Source: an uncultured Lachnospiraceae bacterium
Lineage (GTDB): Bacteria > Bacillota > Clostridia > Lachnospirales > Lachnospiraceae
Direction: 5' to 3'
Assembly: GCA_958402795.1 (NCBI GenBank)
Contig: CATXUX010000048.1
Coordinates: 1 to 21,980 of the forward strand
DNA length: 21,980 nucleotides
The notes beneath the pieces were generated by a model. The model saw only the letters and a list, made by a program, of their open reading frames with translations. It was not told the origin of the DNA and made no database searches. The translations under genes and the position numbers were made by a program. Numbering within the stretch: the stretch's first letter is position 1; each line of letters starts with the position of its first letter. This document shows positions 21,906-21,980 of the stretch, piece by piece.

Positions 21906-21980
21906 TTACTTTATCTTGTCCAAGATGCCGCAGAGTGCGTGGTACTGCATCCCGTATCCCCCCCGGCGTTTCTTGGGTTT
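21906..21980 (-). CDS. Possible C-terminal end of a gene cut by the window edge
   Basis: A minus-strand frame is open from the window end to a TAA at 21906-21908. Its 24 codons begin KPKKRRGGYG and end GILDKIK. The composition is protein-like, but the stretch is too short to identify, and it contains a C run (21958-21964) that could carry errors. If real, it lies directly upstream of the symporter on the same strand. Confidence 0.3.
   Translation of the reverse strand, partial: KPKKRRGGYGMQYHALCGILDKIK

Overview
The window looks like chromosome from a gut-type Clostridia, most likely Lachnospiraceae. This rests on the gene content (KtrB/KtrA with a KdpD/KdpE-like pair, metNIQ, rarA, a CsbB/YfhO-type pair, and a GPH symporter with Gfo/Idh oxidoreductases), strong AGGAGG ribosome sites and roughly balanced base composition. 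The first ~400 bases are more AT-rich and contain gene debris. No rRNA, tRNA, CRISPR array or intact mobile element was seen.

Left part (1-6000). Decayed sequence and the 5' stub of a DUF4143-type ATPase lead into an orphan LysR regulator. Next comes a VanR/VanS-like response regulator and histidine kinase on the minus strand. They are divergent from a membrane-anchored family 2 glycosyltransferase (polyprenyl-phosphate sugar synthase type). rarA converges on the glycosyltransferase and has its own consensus promoter with a LexA-like palindrome in the spacer.

Middle (6000-17060). A metNIQ methionine importer has a perfect palindrome just after its -10. It is followed by an 861-aa YfhO-type membrane glycosyltransferase. 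The yfhO gene starts from a near-copy of the promoter that drives the 3623-4606 glycosyltransferase, and it ends next to a small diverged copy of the 3' end of rarA. Both glycosyltransferase genes therefore sit between the same two flanking sequences and are probably one regulon of the local two-component system, acting together in lipid-linked sugar modification of a cell-envelope polymer. A 63-aa membrane protein follows. The potassium operon then reads ktrB, ktrA, a KdpD-like kinase without the classical KdpD N-terminal domain, and a KdpE-like regulator. Repeated TTTATAC-type half-sites precede ktrB. A perfect bidirectional terminator closes this operon.

Right part (17083-21980, minus strand). 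A catabolic operon runs from a GPH-family sugar symporter through two different Gfo/Idh/MocA dehydrogenases to a xylose-isomerase-like TIM barrel protein. This combination suits oxidation-first breakdown of a glycoside or unusual sugar, possibly of the C-glycoside type known from gut bacteria, but no substrate can be assigned. A 17-base G tract lies just upstream of the symporter, followed by the possible tail of another gene at the window edge.

The observation most worth following is the pair of cassettes sharing the same promoter and rarA-tail flanks. It points to a two-component-controlled, recombining envelope-glycosylation system.
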